Below, piece by piece: positions 7,676-15,653 of a stretch of 64,000 nucleotides of DNA. Numbering within the stretch: position 1 is the stretch's first letter; the number at the start of each line of letters is the position of its first letter. A model generated the notes under the pieces. The model was not told the DNA's origin. It made no database searches and was given only the letters and a program-made list of their open reading frames with translations. Origin of the DNA: Streptomyces sp. SID13726 (GTDB lineage Bacteria > Actinomycetota > Actinomycetes > Streptomycetales > Streptomycetaceae). Both the position numbers and the translations under genes were made by a program. The DNA is taken from NCBI RefSeq assembly GCF_010548375.1, contig NZ_JAAGLY010000019.1, positions 62,001 to 126,000 of the forward strand. The letters are read 5' to 3'.

Positions 7676-8586
7676 GCCGCCTCCCGTGGCCGGGCTTTGC
7701 GGAGGGAGCTGTCGAGGGCGCTGCGGATGGTGGAGCGGCACTCCGCAGCGGTGAGTCCGCGCCCCTTTCCCGCCGCTTGGAAGGCGTCCTCCACCACGTG
7801 GCGGGGGAGGTCGCCCCATGCGACGAAACGCCCCACCTTGAAGGCGCAGCGGTTGAGGGTGATGTTGCGCTGCGACTCCGGCGCGGCCGTGACCTTGGCG
7901 CACTCGGCTTCCAGCGCGGCCAGTGCCGCCCGGTCGCCACTGACCGCCGGGAGCCGGATCGGCGCGGCTGGCCGTACGGGCGCGGGTTCGAGCAACGACA
8001 GCAGCCACACGGGCAGCGGGGCTGCGGTGCGGGTATGGCCGAGGGTCTCGTACGGTCCGGCGGGGGTGATGCTGCCCGCGGCGACGACGTAGCCGCCCCA
8101 CGCGCGGGTGTCTACCAACTCCCCGATCGTGCCTGCCGTGTTGGGCAGGCGGATGCCGTTCGGAGCGGCGAAGTACAGGTGTGCGCCGCCGCTCGCGGTC
8201 CGGGTCCGGTAGGTGGAGGGGACGGGGTGTCCGGTGCGCTCGCAGAGCGCTGCAAAGGTCGTCGCGCCGCTAGGCGCGTCCGAACTGCCCTTGTGGTTTT
8301 TGTTCTTGGGCATGTCGAGGTCGACGACGACCAGCCCGGAGGGGCCGGTCGCGATCCCGACGTTGTACGGGGCCCGCTCCCAGGTGGCGCGAATGCGGTC
8401 GGGGTCGGTGGTGGCGCGCTCTTCCCACTTGCGGTGGCCGCTCACGCAGACACCGGTTCGGGGGCAGGCGGCTTCGCCGTGCAGGGCGGGCCGCTTGGTG
8501 CTGGGCCGAAGCGGGAAGACGTGCCAGCCGCGGGCTGCGGCTTCCAGTGCCGCGCACAGCAGCGCGGACCGGGTGTCATGGGTCAT
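7672..8586 (-). CDS. Bifunctional DNA primase/polymerase (RepPP-type replicase)
   Basis: Prim-Pol family (archaeo-eukaryotic primase fold) replication protein, 304 residues. ATG 8586 follows GGAGACAACCAGC; upstream readings lack a ribosome site. Catalytic motif I is VVVDLDMPK (Asp89, Asp91), motif II SGGAHLYF (132-139), motif III near GELVDTRAWGGYVVAAGS (156-172). The C-terminal third (200-304) is a helical extension with a Cys and basic residues but no helicase motor; the ATPase is supplied by the separate DUF3631 gene. It primes and probably initiates replication of the excised element. First gene of an ATGA-coupled set of three. Confidence 0.93.
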   Translation of the reverse strand: MTHDTRSALLCAALEAAARGWHVFPLRPSTKRPALHGEAACPRTGVCVSGHRKWEERATTDPDRIRATWERAPYNVGIATGPSGLVVVDLDMPKNKNHKGSSDAPSGATTFAALCERTGHPVPSTYRTRTASGGAHLYFAAPNGIRLPNTAGTIGELVDTRAWGGYVVAAGSITPAGPYETLGHTRTAAPLPVWLLSLLEPAPVRPAAPIRLPAVSGDRAALAALEAECAKVTAAPESQRNITLNRCAFKVGRFVAWGDLPRHVVEDAFQAAGKGRGLTAAECRSTIRSALDSSLRKARPREAA

Positions 8587-8675
8587 GCTGGTTGTCTCCA
8601 GTTCCTTTATGGGTGACTGGTTGGCAAGGGCGGCCCCGCTTCTTTGGCGAGAGGGAGGGGCCGCCCTTGGCATAG

Positions 8676-8933
8676 CTAGAAGGGCGGTTCGTTGCTGTAG
8701 CCGCCGGGCGGGGTGCGGCGCAGCCACCGGGGCAGGGGCAGCAGGACGATGCTCAGGTCGGGGTTCCAGCAGGTGCAGAACTCGAAGTCGGTACCGGCGT
8801 ATTCGCCCTCGGCGTCGACGGAGTCCCAGCCGTGCCCGCCCTCGCCGTGGCACAGCGAGCAGCCGGGGCGGGGCGTGTCGACGATGGCGAGGGCGCGGCG
8901 GGGCCAGTTGGTGACCCGGATACGCAGTCGCAT
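8676..8933 (-). CDS. Small Cys-rich AICE protein
   Basis: 85 residues starting RLRIRVTNWPRR. ATG 8933 follows GAGAGGCCAACCCC. Four to six Cys are arranged as CSLCHGEGGHGW and FCTCW, resembling half of a DnaJ-type zinc ribbon (CxxCxGxG). Homologous small proteins sit at this position in many pSAM2-like elements, but no function is known to me. 89 bases separate it from the primase-polymerase gene, so it probably belongs to the same long minus-strand operon. Confidence 0.75.
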   Translation of the reverse strand: MRLRIRVTNWPRRALAIVDTPRPGCSLCHGEGGHGWDSVDAEGEYAGTDFEFCTCWNPDLSIVLLPLPRWLRRTPPGGYSNEPPF

Positions 8934-8950
8934 GGGGTTGGCCTCTCTGG

Positions 8951-9415
8951 TCAGCCGTAGAACTTGTTCCGCTTGATCACGGCCTTGCGGATGTGGACCG
9001 TGCTGCCGCTCGCGCCGCTGGTGATGGTGCGGGCGGGCATGCGCAGCGCGAGGACGATGAGCGCGATCCACATGGCGGCGCCGGAGCCGAATCCGGCGGC
9101 GGCGCTGATGATCTGGCCGATGCCGTAGCCGGCGCCGGCGGACAGCGCGCCGCCGCCGATCCCGGCGCCGATGAAGCGCTGTGCCACGGGGTCGAGCAGG
9201 GGCAGCGGGCTCAGGTCGCGCGGTTGGGTCGCGAGGACGGGGGGCGGGGCGAGGTGTTTGGGCATGGGGACCATGCGTCCGTAGGCGTCGGGCACCCACA
9301 CCACCGCTTCCCGCTCGCTGTACAACTCGACCGCCGCGGCGGTGGGGTCGTAGGGGGTGAGCGGCTCGGGGTGGTGGAGTTCGACGGGGGCGGGCCGTCG
9401 TTCGAGGTGCGCCAC
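8951..9415 (-). CDS. AICE membrane protein, DUF6251-like
   Basis: 154 residues from GTG 9415, chosen because GAAGGGAG lies 5 bases upstream (an ATG 21 bases earlier has no clear site). A Pro-rich soluble part (1-80) is followed by glycine-rich hydrophobic segments about 80-100 and 103-123 and a basic tail KAVIKRNKFYG. It resembles an uncharacterised actinobacterial family that I recall as DUF6251, regularly next to the tra gene. It may be a mating or replication accessory protein at the membrane; nothing in the sequence proves this. Confidence 0.75.
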   Translation of the reverse strand: MAHLERRPAPVELHHPEPLTPYDPTAAAVELYSEREAVVWVPDAYGRMVPMPKHLAPPPVLATQPRDLSPLPLLDPVAQRFIGAGIGGGALSAGAGYGIGQIISAAAGFGSGAAMWIALIVLALRMPARTITSGASGSTVHIRKAVIKRNKFYG

Positions 9416-9477
9416 GAGGGCTCCCTTCGGGAACATCCGCCGGCCCGCGTCAGGGTGTGAGGCGGGCCCGCGGGCGG

Positions 9478-9584
9478 GTGTTACGTGACGGTGTTAAGGG
9501 GTGTGACCGGCCGCTGTTAGGGCGGGTAACACGTGCGCCTGCCTAGGGGTTTGGGTGTTAGGCAGGCGTAACGCGTTACGGGCG
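9478..9584. promoter_or_regulatory. Repeat-rich gap behind tra, candidate clt transfer locus
   Basis: A noncoding gap of 169 bases between the DUF6251-like gene and the end of tra holds GTGTTA at 9478, 9491 and 9555, CTGTTA at 9514, the inverse TAACAC at 9527, a 10-bp stem hairpin (9536-9568) and the perfect palindrome CGTAACGCGTTACG (9567-9580). In Streptomyces conjugation TraB binds short repeats in clt, often close to the 3' end of traB. The assignment is inferred from position and repeat content. Confidence 0.45.
9536..9568 (-). terminator. Hairpin behind tra
   Basis: CGCCTGCCTA pairs perfectly with TAGGCAGGCG around a 13-base loop, 17 bases beyond the tra stop on the minus strand. It could terminate the tra transcript or be a structural part of the candidate clt. 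Confidence 0.5.
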
Positions 9585-11654
9585 TCAGGCGGCCGTGAGG
9601 GCAGGAACGATCCGCCACCGACCGGTGGTGTTCGTGGCGTCCAGTCGGCCGTCCTGCGCGGCCTCCTTGAGGCGCAGGGAGACCCACGAGCGGGACAGGC
9701 CGTGCCGGTCGCACCAGTCGGTGAAGTCCTTCGGGCCGACGACCATCTGCCCAATCTCCTCGAACTCCGCCAGCGCGTCGGCGAACAGCTCCCGCGCCTC
9801 TTCCGGGGAGGGCTTGCGCCCGGTTTCCTGCCCGAAGATCGGAGCGTCGTCGCCGTCCTGCGCCTCGGGGAGTTCCGCCTCGGGGTCGATGCCCGCGTCC
9901 TCCGGATCGATCAGCAGTCCGCCGTACTCCATGTCGTCCTCCTCGGACACGGTTCGCAGCCCAGCCGGCCGCGGCGCCGTGTCCGTCTCGTCGGTGGTGC
10001 GGCCGGTGTAGGCGCGGCCCGCGACCCCGGAGGCGGCCCCGGCGGTGATCGGGTCGGCGGTGGCACCGTTGTGCTGCGCCCACGCGGCGAGCTGTTCCAT
10101 GACGGGCACGGCACGGGTGGTGAAGCGGCGGGTACGGCCCGGGGACGCGTAGCGGTCCTCGGGGATGCCGGGGCTGACCATGTAGCAGTAGCCGGGGCGG
10201 CGGTTGCCCCACGCGCCAGGGTGGGCACCCGCGTCGATGACCGTCTCCGGCAGCGAGAACCCTTCGTCGCGCGGGTCGCAGCCGAGTGCGATCACGGACG
10301 GGAGGGAGGCGCGAGTGGAGGTGGACATCTGGTCGTAGGACGGCCGCTGCAACGAGACGATCAGGGAGATACCCGCGGAGCGGGCTTCCTGAGCGATCCC
10401 GGTGAACGTGTCGTCCCCGAGCGCGCGAAGGGTGTTGGCGGCCTCCTCGAACCAGGTCACCAGGAACGGCATCCCCGCGCACCCGCAGGCGCGGCCGTCG
10501 GCGCGGCAGGAGTGCTCGGGATCGTTCTGCACCTGGGCTGCCGCGGGTACCCACTGGCGGTAGCCGTGGGCGCCGAGCCAGCGGGTGCGGGCCGGGATTA
10601 CGGCTTCGACCGCGGCCACCATAACCTCGGTCTGGCTGCCGCCCTCGACACCCCAGTCCAGGCCCGGCCGCAGCGGGGCGAAGTCCTGGAACGCCTTGGG
10701 GTCGGAGAACCAGACGATGACGTCCCGCCGGGAGAGGATCTCCGTCTGGAGATTCAGCGCGGCGTCGCCCTTGCCCGATCCGGTGCCGCCTGCGATCAGG
10801 ACGTGGGTGGAGTTGCGGCCCGCGTCCGGGTCACCGGGCAGCCACAGGTGCAGCGGGGCGCCGTCGTCGTAGCGGCCGATGACCAGCGGATCGGCGATCG
10901 AGCCCCCAAGGTTGGAGGGGCCCTCCCATTCGACGACCTGGGACAGCATGTCCTCGGGGACGATGACCAGTTCGCCACGGCGGACGGAGTCCGGGTCGGG
11001 GGTGTAGCGCACGGCGGACGTCGGCAGATCCAGCGCGGACGCGATCCGGACCAGGGCCTTGGCGACGTCGTCATTGGTCTGCTCGCCCGGCTGCAACGCG
11101 ATCGGCGCGGTGACCCGGTTGGGTTCCACCTTCGCCGCGCCGATCTGCGCCCGCGCCAGTCCGACCTTCTCCAGCAGGCCCCCGTCCGAACTCCCGGTGG
11201 CGCCGTCGGGGTTGTGGCGCATGACCATGCGCACGTTCCACGACAGCGCGACCGCCGGGCCGCCCATGAGGAACAGGTCGTCGATCGGCCCGGCCGTCGG
11301 GCCCGCGAGGCACGCGGCCGTGACCCACGCCGATCCGGCGGCGACGGTGACTGCGGAGTGCAGGCGGCGCTGCTTGCTGATGCCCTTGCCCGCGGCCCAC
11401 GCCACCCCGGTCAGGGTGACGGAGGCAAGGGTCAGGCCGACGCCGGCCGCCCCGCTGTCCGGCCACTTCTCGTGCCCGAGCGCTCCGGCCACGCCGGTCG
11501 CGAGCCAGCCAAGCCACGGGGGCAGGTGCGGCTTGGCGCGGTGCAGGAGGTAGGCGCGGATAGAGCCGTTCTCCGGTCCGCCGTGCGTCTGTGCGAGGTA
11601 GCCGGGCATCGCGCCGTCGGGGTAGTGGGCGCTCATGTTGGTGTCGCGGGCCAT
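9585..11654 (-). CDS. tra: FtsK/SpoIIIE-type DNA translocase, conjugative transfer (TraB/TraSA-like)
   Basis: Main transfer protein of the element, moving double-stranded DNA between mycelia. ATG 11654 follows AAGGAGG with 7-base spacing. 689 residues: N-terminal region with two to three hydrophobic segments (about 47-60, 70-90, 100-140), motor domain with Walker A GGTGSGKG (289-296), Walker B region FLVTWFEEAAN and an FtsK-like ISLIVSLQRPS, then an acidic linker (about 575-620) and a C-terminal winged helix (about 625-689; KDFTDWCDRHGLSRSWVSLRLKEA) of the kind that reads clt repeats. 12 bases downstream of the next upstream gene, so one operon. Full length and intact. Confidence 0.93.
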   Translation of the reverse strand: MARDTNMSAHYPDGAMPGYLAQTHGGPENGSIRAYLLHRAKPHLPPWLGWLATGVAGALGHEKWPDSGAAGVGLTLASVTLTGVAWAAGKGISKQRRLHSAVTVAAGSAWVTAACLAGPTAGPIDDLFLMGGPAVALSWNVRMVMRHNPDGATGSSDGGLLEKVGLARAQIGAAKVEPNRVTAPIALQPGEQTNDDVAKALVRIASALDLPTSAVRYTPDPDSVRRGELVIVPEDMLSQVVEWEGPSNLGGSIADPLVIGRYDDGAPLHLWLPGDPDAGRNSTHVLIAGGTGSGKGDAALNLQTEILSRRDVIVWFSDPKAFQDFAPLRPGLDWGVEGGSQTEVMVAAVEAVIPARTRWLGAHGYRQWVPAAAQVQNDPEHSCRADGRACGCAGMPFLVTWFEEAANTLRALGDDTFTGIAQEARSAGISLIVSLQRPSYDQMSTSTRASLPSVIALGCDPRDEGFSLPETVIDAGAHPGAWGNRRPGYCYMVSPGIPEDRYASPGRTRRFTTRAVPVMEQLAAWAQHNGATADPITAGAASGVAGRAYTGRTTDETDTAPRPAGLRTVSEEDDMEYGGLLIDPEDAGIDPEAELPEAQDGDDAPIFGQETGRKPSPEEARELFADALAEFEEIGQMVVGPKDFTDWCDRHGLSRSWVSLRLKEAAQDGRLDATNTTGRWRIVPALTAA

Positions 11655-11666
11655 GGCCCAACCTCC

Positions 11667-12212
11667 TTACTGCTGAGCCCAGTTCATGACCGGCTGTGTC
11701 GGCTTGCGGGCGCGGTGACGGACGCGTTCGATCTCTTCCTCGTACTGCTGCTGGAACGTCGCGTAGCAGGCCGCGGCGTTCTTCGCGGCGTCCCGCAGCG
11801 CGTTCGCGGACCGCTGAAGCTTCCAGGACACCCTCTTGGCGCGGAGGCGGGAGCCGAATGCCTTGCCGTCCGGGTCCGGAACGGCGGCAAGAATCCCGTT
11901 GAGGATCTCGGCGGCCATGGCCACCTCGATGGACAGGGTCACCCCCGCCGCTCGCAGCGAGTTGCAGTAGTTGCGGACCTGCGCCGGGGAGTTGAACTCC
12001 GGGGCGGGCAACAGGGCTTCCATGTGTCCGCGGCTGCCGACCGCCGTAGCGGTGGTGCGGTTGTTGTTGACGGTGACGTTGATCGGCGGGACGAACGAAC
12101 TGCCCATCGCGCCGATCAGACCTCCGGCAGCGGCGCCCGCGTTGGCGAACTTGCTGGTCTTGGGGTCGTTGACCGGTCCGCTCGCAGTCCGACCGCTGGT
12201 GTTCTGCGCCAT
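11667..12212 (-). CDS. AICE transfer-associated protein
   Basis: 181 residues; ATG 12212 follows GAGGAGAACCCCTG. A short low-complexity N-terminus with a Gly/Ala hydrophobic patch (residues 24-38) is followed by a mainly helical soluble domain (70-170) ending in a basic coiled-coil-like stretch with EEEIERVRHRARKP. Homologues directly upstream of traB in related elements are commonly called plasmid transfer proteins, without a demonstrated biochemical role. Only 12 bases separate it from tra, so co-translation is likely. Confidence 0.75.
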   Translation of the reverse strand: MAQNTSGRTASGPVNDPKTSKFANAGAAAGGLIGAMGSSFVPPINVTVNNNRTTATAVGSRGHMEALLPAPEFNSPAQVRNYCNSLRAAGVTLSIEVAMAAEILNGILAAVPDPDGKAFGSRLRAKRVSWKLQRSANALRDAAKNAAACYATFQQQYEEEIERVRHRARKPTQPVMNWAQQ

Positions 12213-12228
12213 CAGGGGTTCTCCTCAG

Positions 12229-12726
12229 CTAGTGGGTGCGGCGGACGAACAGCCACGCGGACTGCGCAACGATCACGGTGATGAGCCAGACCAGCCCGAG
12301 CGGCCCGGCCAGCGGGCCGAACCCCGCGGCCAGCGCCGCCCACGTGCCGGTGAGCGTGGCGAGCGCGGCCAGGGCGATGCGCCAGGCCAGCGTGGAACCG
12401 TGACCGGGGCGACGGTGCTGCATGACACCGAGCCAGACCAGCGGGGCCACGGCCAGCGGCGCGAGGACCAGCCCCGACCACCAACCCAGCACGTGCAAAA
12501 GCGCGGTGACGACCAGCGCGAGCACGGCGAAACCGGTCGGGGCGAGCGCGGCGCGGAAGCGCCACAGCGCCCGCCCAAGGAACCCGAACACCTCGCCGGC
12601 AAGCGAGGGCCGGTCCGGAACAACGATCAGGAACGGCTGCGAGCGGCGCCCGCGCTGATGCGGGATACGGACGGTGTGGACCCCGGCGGCCGTCTTGACA
12701 CCGCGGGTACGGGTACGGCTGGACAC
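12229..12726 (-). CDS. Spread-type membrane protein (SpdB-like)
   Basis: 165 residues starting at GTG 12726 behind AAGGAGTTTCGCT. The N-terminal 40 residues are basic; hydrophobic segments follow at about 57-78, 83-98, 112-130 and 138-160, i.e. four membrane spans, with a short basic tail. Its size, topology and place beside tra fit the Spd proteins that move plasmids across septa inside recipient mycelium. It lacks any enzyme motif. The initiation leader GGAGTTTCGCTGTG is shared base for base with the next upstream gene. Confidence 0.7.
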   Translation of the reverse strand: MSSRTRTRGVKTAAGVHTVRIPHQRGRRSQPFLIVVPDRPSLAGEVFGFLGRALWRFRAALAPTGFAVLALVVTALLHVLGWWSGLVLAPLAVAPLVWLGVMQHRRPGHGSTLAWRIALAALATLTGTWAALAAGFGPLAGPLGLVWLITVIVAQSAWLFVRRTH

Positions 12727-12770
12727 AGCGAAACTCCTTGAAAGCAGGGGAAGTTGGGGTGCTGTGCAGG

Positions 12771-12998
12771 TCACAGCGCGTCGCGCTGCATATCGAAGAA
12801 GGTCACCGCGAGTCGGCCCACGCCCATCTCCTGCGTGAGGCGCTCGCACAGCTCCTTGAAGAACCGGGAGCGCGAGGTCACCGCGGGGTCGAGGTAGGCG
12901 ATGCCGTCCGCGCTCGCCACATCGCCGTAGCGGGTGCGGACGGTCAGGACGTAGTGGAAGGCGACGGTGTCCCCGCCGCCGCTGGTCGAAGCAGTCAC
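12771..12998 (-). CDS. Small hypothetical AICE protein
   Basis: 75 residues from GTG 12998, preceded by CTGGAGTTTCGCT. Predicted beta-strand-rich N-terminus (AFHYVLTVRTRYGDVASADG) and helical C-terminus (SRFFKELCERL). No known family or motif recognised. It lies between the SpdB-like and RRQ zinc-protein genes with gaps of 44 and 25 bases, consistent with one operon. The start has the same 14-base leader as the SpdB-like gene downstream. Confidence 0.7.
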   Translation of the reverse strand: MTASTSGGGDTVAFHYVLTVRTRYGDVASADGIAYLDPAVTSRSRFFKELCERLTQEMGVGRLAVTFFDMQRDAL

Positions 12999-13023
12999 AG
13001 CGAAACTCCAGGGGAACGAGAAG

Positions 13024-13401
13024 TCAGACGGCCTCTTCAGCGGCCAGGCAAAGACCGCAGATGCCGTGCGAGGTGGGGATGCAGTAGCCGACGTCGAGCC
13101 GGCAGCGCGGGCAGGTGCGGCGGGCGAGCATCGCCAGCGCCAGCGCGCCCCACTTGCGCGAGGTCATCGGCCGCACCGGCAGCGCCAAGTCCTCGCGGTA
13201 GAGGAACGCGATCCGGGGCGAGCCCGCCTTGCGGTTGATCCGCATGACCTGTGCGGCGATCGGCTGCCCGCCGGGCCGTAACCCCTTCGTGCGGAGCTGG
13301 CGGCGGGTGGCGAAGCCGTCCGGGGCCATGCGCCACGGGAAGGTCGGTATGCCGAAGCGGACCCCGTTCGGGTCGAAGCACTTCGCGTACGCGGTCGGCA
13401 T
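13024..13401 (-). CDS. RRQ-motif zinc-binding protein
   Basis: 125 residues resembling the RRQRL-motif zinc-binding proteins that accompany pSAM2-type elements. The motif reads TRRQLRTKGLRPGG at about 32-45, a slight variant of RRQRL. The C-terminal half has a zinc ribbon with CPRC and, 14 residues later, CGLC. ATG 13401 overlaps the stop of the DUF2637 gene by one base (TGATG), so the two are coupled. DNA or RNA binding in transfer or replication is plausible but unproven. Confidence 0.85.
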   Translation of the reverse strand: MPTAYAKCFDPNGVRFGIPTFPWRMAPDGFATRRQLRTKGLRPGGQPIAAQVMRINRKAGSPRIAFLYREDLALPVRPMTSRKWGALALAMLARRTCPRCRLDVGYCIPTSHGICGLCLAAEEAV

Positions 13402-14408
13402 CAGAGCATCGCCCCGTCAGCCTCGAACGCGGAGTGGCCGGCGTCGCGGAACTCCTGGTAGCGGGTGGACACCCACCCCACCGACCAGCCGCACAGCTCG
13501 GCAGCCGACCGGACCGACAGCCCCGCCTCGAACGCGGCCTGCACGGTCGCCCGCGCCTGCTCCTCGGGGAGCTTCTCCGTGGCGGGCCCGGCGGCGAGCA
13601 GCACGGCGCGTTCACGCTCGGCACGGGCCTGGCGCTCCGCCTGTTCACGGCGTTCACTCTCCGCTCGCGCGGCCCGCTCCTGAGCGTCCCGCATGGCGGC
13701 CTCGCGCTCACGGCGTTCACGCTCCCGCTCCTGCTGTTCACGCTCGCGCTCAGCGCGTTCACGCGCCTGGCGCTCAACCCGCTCACGGGCCTCAGCCTGC
13801 TCGCGCTCCTCGCGGCGAGCGGCTTCCTCGCGCTCAGCCTGCTCGCGGATCAGGCGGGCTTCGTGTTCACGCTGTTCACGCGCCAGCAGCGCGGCATGCT
13901 CGCGCTCCTCACGAGCCAGCCGCGCGGCCGTCTCGCGGCGCTCGCCAATCGCCCGCTCGCGGGCCTCGCGCTGCGCCTGCTGCCGACTCTCCAACTCGGT
14001 CACGGCGGCGGCGATCGCACGCCGGTAGGCGAGCCCGGTTTCCGCAGTGACGATCAGCAGAAGCGGTGCGACCGCGTGCACGGCCACTCCGACCAGGTCG
14101 TTGTGCAGCGCAGAGTCGGCGACGTTGAGCGCGAGCGTCATGCAGCCGGTCATCCAACGCAGCACGATGGGCCACCGCCCGCCGTGTCCCCCGAGCCGGG
14201 CCAGCACCGCATCCAGGCGGACCACGATGACCACCGCGGCATCCACCACCAGCGGCAGGATCGGCGCGGTCCACTTCCACTTGTCCGGGGTGTGCGCGGC
14301 GGCGAGGGGCGTGACGGTGAGAATCGAGTAGAGCATCGCGCCCGCCACGATCAGCCAGGTGCCGACGGACAGTGCGCGCTCCGCTGAACGGATCTGAACG
14401 GCGTTCAC
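13401..14408 (-). CDS. DUF2637 membrane protein with Arg/Glu coiled coil and C-terminal helix-turn-helix
   Basis: 335 residues from GTG 14408, whose GTGA overlaps the stop of the DUF6303-like gene; an ATG six codons earlier is less likely. Membrane segments lie at about 14-35, 47-62, 80-97 and 105-122 (DUF2637). From about 135 to 270 follows an uninterrupted Arg/Glu/Ala charged helix with repeats such as EREREQQERERE. The C-terminus (about 280-335) looks like a helix-turn-helix (SVRSAAELCGWSVGWVSTRYQEF). Such proteins are conserved in AICEs, and a role anchoring the element DNA to the membrane is a natural reading, but it is inference. Confidence 0.85.
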   Translation of the reverse strand: MNAVQIRSAERALSVGTWLIVAGAMLYSILTVTPLAAAHTPDKWKWTAPILPLVVDAAVVIVVRLDAVLARLGGHGGRWPIVLRWMTGCMTLALNVADSALHNDLVGVAVHAVAPLLLIVTAETGLAYRRAIAAAVTELESRQQAQREARERAIGERRETAARLAREEREHAALLAREQREHEARLIREQAEREEAARREEREQAEARERVERQARERAEREREQQERERERREREAAMRDAQERAARAESERREQAERQARAERERAVLLAAGPATEKLPEEQARATVQAAFEAGLSVRSAAELCGWSVGWVSTRYQEFRDAGHSAFEADGAML

Positions 14409-14695
14409 GCGCCCGCCCCCGTCCATGAACGCACCCGCATCGCGGCGATCAGAACGACCGGCGAGGCAGGGTCACCGTAGGCCTCACTGTCCTCGGTCCA
14501 CGCCCACTCAGCGCCCGGAACCGGCTCGAAGCCGAGCACGCTGAGCGCCTCCATACGCTCCGTGAACGTCGGCACCGGCAGCGCCCGATCGAAGCCGAAC
14601 TCCGGCCACGCGTCTGTGGTGTTCATCAGCACCACGTACACGCGCCACCGGCCCTTGAACACAGACATCTGGGCAGTGAACGTCCGCGCCGTCAC
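14405..14695 (-). CDS. DUF6303-like small AICE protein
   Basis: 96 residues from GTG 14695, overlapping the upstream stop in GTGA, and overlapping the next gene in GTGA as well. The N-terminal half has the typical pattern TAQMSVFKGRWRVYVVLMN and WPEFGFDR of a small actinobacterial family that I recall as DUF6303. No catalytic or metal-binding motif is visible. Part of a tightly coupled four-gene block at the start of the minus-strand operon. Confidence 0.75.
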   Translation of the reverse strand: MTARTFTAQMSVFKGRWRVYVVLMNTTDAWPEFGFDRALPVPTFTERMEALSVLGFEPVPGAEWAWTEDSEAYGDPASPVVLIAAMRVRSWTGAGA

Positions 14696-14955
14696 GCCCC
14701 GACCCCCGACGCCGTAACCGTGTGGTTGATCAGCTCCACCCGCGCGGCCAACGCCCGCCGGCGGGCCCGACGGATACGCCGCTCGTCCATCTCGGTCGGC
14801 GTGCGGTCGAGGGTGGCGATGTGCGCGTCCAACAGGTCGATGTCCGCGAGGATGACCGGCATCTCGGTCTCAATCGCGTCCAGCTCCGCATCCGTCGGCT
14901 CCATGTAGTCGGCGAACGCAGTAACAGCATCCTGAACAGTCACGATGGGGTTCAT
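14692..14955 (-). CDS. DUF6284-like small AICE protein
   Basis: 87-residue helical protein; ATG 14955 follows GAGAGGACCACGACCCT. The acidic N-terminal half (EPTDAELDAIETEMP) and the basic middle (DERRIRRARRRALAARVE) suggest a helical hairpin. It resembles the family I recall as DUF6284, found at the head of pSAM2-type operons. It is the first gene of the long minus-strand operon that ends with int, so the main operon promoter should lie in 14956-15690. Confidence 0.75.
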   Translation of the reverse strand: MNPIVTVQDAVTAFADYMEPTDAELDAIETEMPVILADIDLLDAHIATLDRTPTEMDERRIRRARRRALAARVELINHTVTASGVGA

Positions 14956-14992
14956 AGGGTCGTGGTCCTCTCACAGGTGAACGGCCCGAACA

Positions 14993-15022
14993 GAGCCCCC
15001 GGAGTTGCACCTCCGGGGGCTC
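14993..15022. terminator. Strong hairpin in the leader of the AICE operon
   Basis: Perfect 12-bp stem GAGCCCCCGGAG / CTCCGGGGGCTC with loop TTGCAC, 38 bases upstream of the first gene of the minus-strand operon. It either ends transcription coming from one side or acts as an attenuator in the operon leader. Confidence 0.5.
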
Positions 15023-15653
15023 ACGCCGTTGAAGTCGGAAGATCCGGCTCCCCGCGCTCCCGTCCGTCCCCCGGCCGCAAGCGCGGAACGAGGTACGGGC
15101 GGGAGAGGCAGCCAGCCGCAGCGTCATGCGCTGCGAAGCCAGGGCGGACCGGAGAAAGGAGGGCGCCGCTGGCCGGTCCATCGCGGCGGCGCCTTGGTAT
15201 GTCGTCGGCCCATGCCGACCTCCCGCGAATCGCAGGGACACGGCTTTCGCCGGTACGCCGTTGCCACAGCGGACCGGCCCCGAGCCGGGAACGTCGGGCG
15301 CGTCATCGTCACTGCTCTGACGCCAGCAGGGCAGCGTGCAGCAGGTGGCACCACGAGCGGCTGACCTCCCGGAAGGAAGGGATGATCCGCGCGAGTGTTC
15401 TCCAGAGCTGACGCACAGGGCAGGACACGTTCACCTGCCACGAAGTGGCTGCCAACGGCCATCACCCCGGCCGTTCGGGGGACGGGACTCGTAGCCCGTC
15501 AGAGTTGAATCTCTATTGAATTCTCAACGAACGATCGCTGCCTTCGTACTGACCCCTGCGGGCTTTCCTCCGGGCTCCGCCCGCCATGAGCACGGGCGCA
15601 TCAAGGTGCAGCGCCTTCCGATCGACTGTTCCGACCGGCGGACACATCCCTAA

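Noticed and set aside
9555..12281. Open frame of about 900 codons on the plus strand opposite tra
   Set aside because: It mirrors the third-position GC of the tra gene, is made of Arg/Gly/Ala/Asp-rich low-complexity sequence, has no ribosome site and covers several well-supported minus-strand genes.
15000..15420. Possible small genes in the AICE control region
   Set aside because: Several frames of 60-230 codons exist on both strands but none has a ribosome site, recognisable family or normal codon pattern; the region is better read as regulatory.
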